Source: an uncultured Prochlorococcus sp. (GTDB lineage: Bacteria; Cyanobacteriota; Cyanobacteriia; PCC-6307; Cyanobiaceae). From it: a stretch of 37,045 bases of DNA. Both the position numbers and the translations under genes were made by a program. The DNA is taken from the NCBI GenBank assembly GCA_902591275.1, contig CACJAC010000010.1, positions 1-37,045 of the forward strand, given 5' to 3'. Each line of letters starts with the position of its first letter. Within the stretch, counting starts at the first letter, position 1. Shown in pieces: positions 35,177 through 37,045 of this stretch. The notes below the pieces were generated by a model, which did no database searches, was not told where the DNA came from, and saw only the letters and a program-made list of their open reading frames with translations.

Positions 35177-37045
35177 TTATGTTAACTCTAAATCAATTTG
35201 ATATTTAAGAATATCGACTTTTATTATTTTTACTTCTATTGCATCTCCAACTTTATATGATTTTTTAGATTTTCTTCCAATCAATAGATTTTGCCTTGAC
35301 CTGTATTCATACCAATCATTATTAAGAGTGCTTACGTGTACTAAACCCTCAACATTTAATTCTGATATCTCAACAAAGAAACCATATGTTTGCACTGATA
35401 AAATAAACCCACTATAAATATTACCTAGTAATTTTTCTGCTTTTCTTACTTTTTTTATAGTTATCATATTAGATTTATATTGGTTAACTTTGTACTTAAA
35501 TTCATTAAGTTTATCTATCATAAACTTGTTAAATAATATTTCTAGATTTTTTGAAATTGATGAATTAAATATATCCCAATTTACTAGGTCTAATGAATTA
35601 CTTTCCGATATATTGATTGCCTCGATATTATTTTTCTTTGATTTCTTACCATTTATTATCATATTAAAAATACAGTACTGGTTAATAAGATTAGTGAAGT
35701 CAAATCCAGGAATTGTCCATGGAGAAATAAATAATTTTTCTGATTCATCATTATCATGATCTTTAGATATCAACCTTATTTCATTGTCCTTAAATTCATT
35801 AATTAGAAGTTTATGTAAGATTCTTTTTTTATTATCGTCGTCACATAATCTTATTACTTGACTAAATGTCAAATTGCCATCTTCATTAAGCTCTACACCA
35901 TTATCAATAAATTCTGAATATTTGATTATTTCATTAGCATTGACGTAATCTATTCCATTTGAGATGTATCCTGCGCTTTTTAAGCCATATTTATTTGAAT
36001 GTTTGAACCATATTAAATTAGCTTCATATAGTATTGGTGAAAGGTAAGTTTGGCAATCTTCTTTATTTAATGATTCAAAATATCCTTTTGAATATTCAGC
36101 TGGATTGTGAATAAAAAATTCTTCTAGTGCTTCAATCTTATTCAGTGGCGCAGGAATTTCTACCTTACCCTCCAAAAGATGGTTTTCTCTGAACGAACAT
36201 GAAATTTCTAGTATTTTATCTAAATCGTCGACATATTCCTTTATAGGTTTTAATAACCGAGAGGTTATTCTTGATTTGCTTTTTCTAGATAGAAGCGCGT
36301 CAGTATGATCACTTCCAACAATAAGAGAGCATTTTACTAAAGTAAGATGAAATGACCAATCAATTATTTCATTATCACTATTTAAATTGACACAGAGGCT
36401 TATTGCTTCATTCTTCTCACCAAATTTAAATTCAGAATCATTTCTTATGGCTTCACCAAGGTAATTTTGCCAATCATTTAATAAAGGTAATGATTCAAAG
36501 CCTTTGAATAATATTTCTAGAGATTTTTTACTATTTAGATCTATTCTTTCTGCAAGATTATTTGTATGTATCCATAATTTAGTATTTTTATTTTTTCCCT
36601 GCTCTATTTGGATCATTGGGATCATTGGAGAATTATTAGAATTCCAACTTTTGAATAAATAAGAGTTTTTATCTGTAAGGTCTATCCTCTCCCTTTGTTC
36701 TATTTTTTTTGATTCAATATGATTTAAATCGTATGATTTAACGATATTGCTTTTAGATAAAACAAAATCCGTATCATAGTCTTCATTATTATTTAGTTTT
36801 AGTTCTTTTATCACATGACCTAATCCTTCTTCTTGACCTATTGGGAATCTATCAATCTCAACTTTTACTATATTCTTATTGTCTGGATTGAAAGTGTATT
36901 TTTCATTCTCTTTTGGAAGTTTAATTTTAGAAAGGATCCTATCGTCTATTGGTATTGCATATACATCATTGTTTATTATTTCTACTTTAGAAAGAAGTAT
37001 TTGGTTTGATCTTTCAAGAATACAATCAACTATTCCTTCAGGTGA
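35177..37045 (-). CDS. RNase II/R-like (RNB) protein with S1 domain, Zam-type, cut at window edge
   Basis: The minus-strand frame runs open from the right edge (37045) to the stop at 35177, so at least 622 residues, including the segment upstream of the GTG at 36814; the N-terminus is outside. The last 80 residues are an S1 RNA-binding domain (GNIYSGFILSVQTYGFFVEI, VEGLVHVSTL). The middle resembles an RNB exonuclease domain, with LLEGKVEIPAPLNKIEALEEFF and FISPWTIPGFDFTNLINQY aligning to the 'HFTSPIRRYxDLxxHR' block. However, the catalytic aspartate cluster ('DxxxxxDxDDA') is not seen; the expected place reads IDLTDKNSYLFKSW. It is probably the cyanobacterial Zam-type RNB homologue rather than RNase R, and may not be an active nuclease. 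Confidence 0.7.
   Translation of the reverse strand, partial: SPEGIVDCILERSNQILLSKVEIINNDVYAIPIDDRILSKIKLPKENEKYTFNPDNKNIVKVEIDRFPIGQEEGLGHVIKELKLNNNEDYDTDFVLSKSNIVKSYDLNHIESKKIEQRERIDLTDKNSYLFKSWNSNNSPMIPMIQIEQGKNKNTKLWIHTNNLAERIDLNSKKSLEILFKGFESLPLLNDWQNYLGEAIRNDSEFKFGEKNEAISLCVNLNSDNEIIDWSFHLTLVKCSLIVGSDHTDALLSRKSKSRITSRLLKPIKEYVDDLDKILEISCSFRENHLLEGKVEIPAPLNKIEALEEFFIHNPAEYSKGYFESLNKEDCQTYLSPILYEANLIWFKHSNKYGLKSAGYISNGIDYVNANEIIKYSEFIDNGVELNEDGNLTFSQVIRLCDDDNKKRILHKLLINEFKDNEIRLISKDHDNDESEKLFISPWTIPGFDFTNLINQYCIFNMIINGKKSKKNNIEAINISESNSLDLVNWDIFNSSISKNLEILFNKFMIDKLNEFKYKVNQYKSNMITIKKVRKAEKLLGNIYSGFILSVQTYGFFVEISELNVEGLVHVSTLNNDWYEYRSRQNLLIGRKSKKSYKVGDAIEVKIIKVDILKYQIDLELT

Overview
The window is chromosomal DNA of a picocyanobacterium, most likely a high-light-adapted Prochlorococcus. 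It is strongly AT-rich, its genes are packed tightly with short or overlapping junctions, and it carries cyanobacterium-only families (Ycf36/CGLD27, DUF3318, DUF2949, DUF3038, DUF4335, DUF2996, a PetP-like protein) beside chlorophyll genes (chlH, acsF). No prophage, insertion sequence, CRISPR array or rRNA operon was seen. The only tRNA recognised is an initiator tRNA-Met.

Layout. Positions 1-2460 look like accessory sequence: the tail of an unknown gene, an orphan HNH nuclease, a TauE/SafE-type permease, a gap of about 450 bases that appears to encode a minus-strand non-coding RNA, and two coupled small hypothetical genes. Positions 2462-5032 hold a minus-strand three-gene ABC-2 exporter. 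Positions 5101-8661, also minus strand, hold a PetP-like protein with a long C-terminal extension, a 48-residue membrane protein, initiator tRNA-Met, an L-asparaginase II, Ycf36, the ribosome silencing factor RsfS and a DUF3318 protein. carB (plus strand) follows, then a small DUF6447 protein and an MsbA-like ABC exporter (minus strand). A plus-strand run of an S4 RNA-binding mini-protein, tpiA and folP converges on the large chlH gene. From chlH, dapB diverges and begins a plus-strand series (conserved membrane protein, UbiH-like monooxygenase, DUF2949, DUF3038, DUF4335, small membrane protein) to about 24470. The rest is mainly minus strand: an acidic mini membrane protein and mfd, then (after the divergent plus-strand terC) fmt, tldE and tldD as one tight block, acsF, a DUF2996 protein, a possible LapA-like protein, and an RNase II-like protein that runs off the right edge.

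How the genes work together. ChlH and AcsF act in the same magnesium branch of chlorophyll synthesis (magnesium insertion and formation of the fifth ring). CarB feeds pyrimidine and arginine synthesis, DapB makes lysine and cell-wall precursors, FolP makes folate, and TpiA serves glycolysis and the Calvin cycle. Fmt formylates the initiator tRNA encoded in the same window. RsfS silences ribosomes, and Mfd couples repair to transcription.

The most interesting leads are the structured RNA candidate at 1671-1798, a DUF3038 gene whose conserved N-terminus has no usual start codon, a ribonuclease-II-fold protein that appears to have lost its catalytic motifs, and an extended PetP-like protein. Family assignments come from reading motifs by eye; no database search was run.
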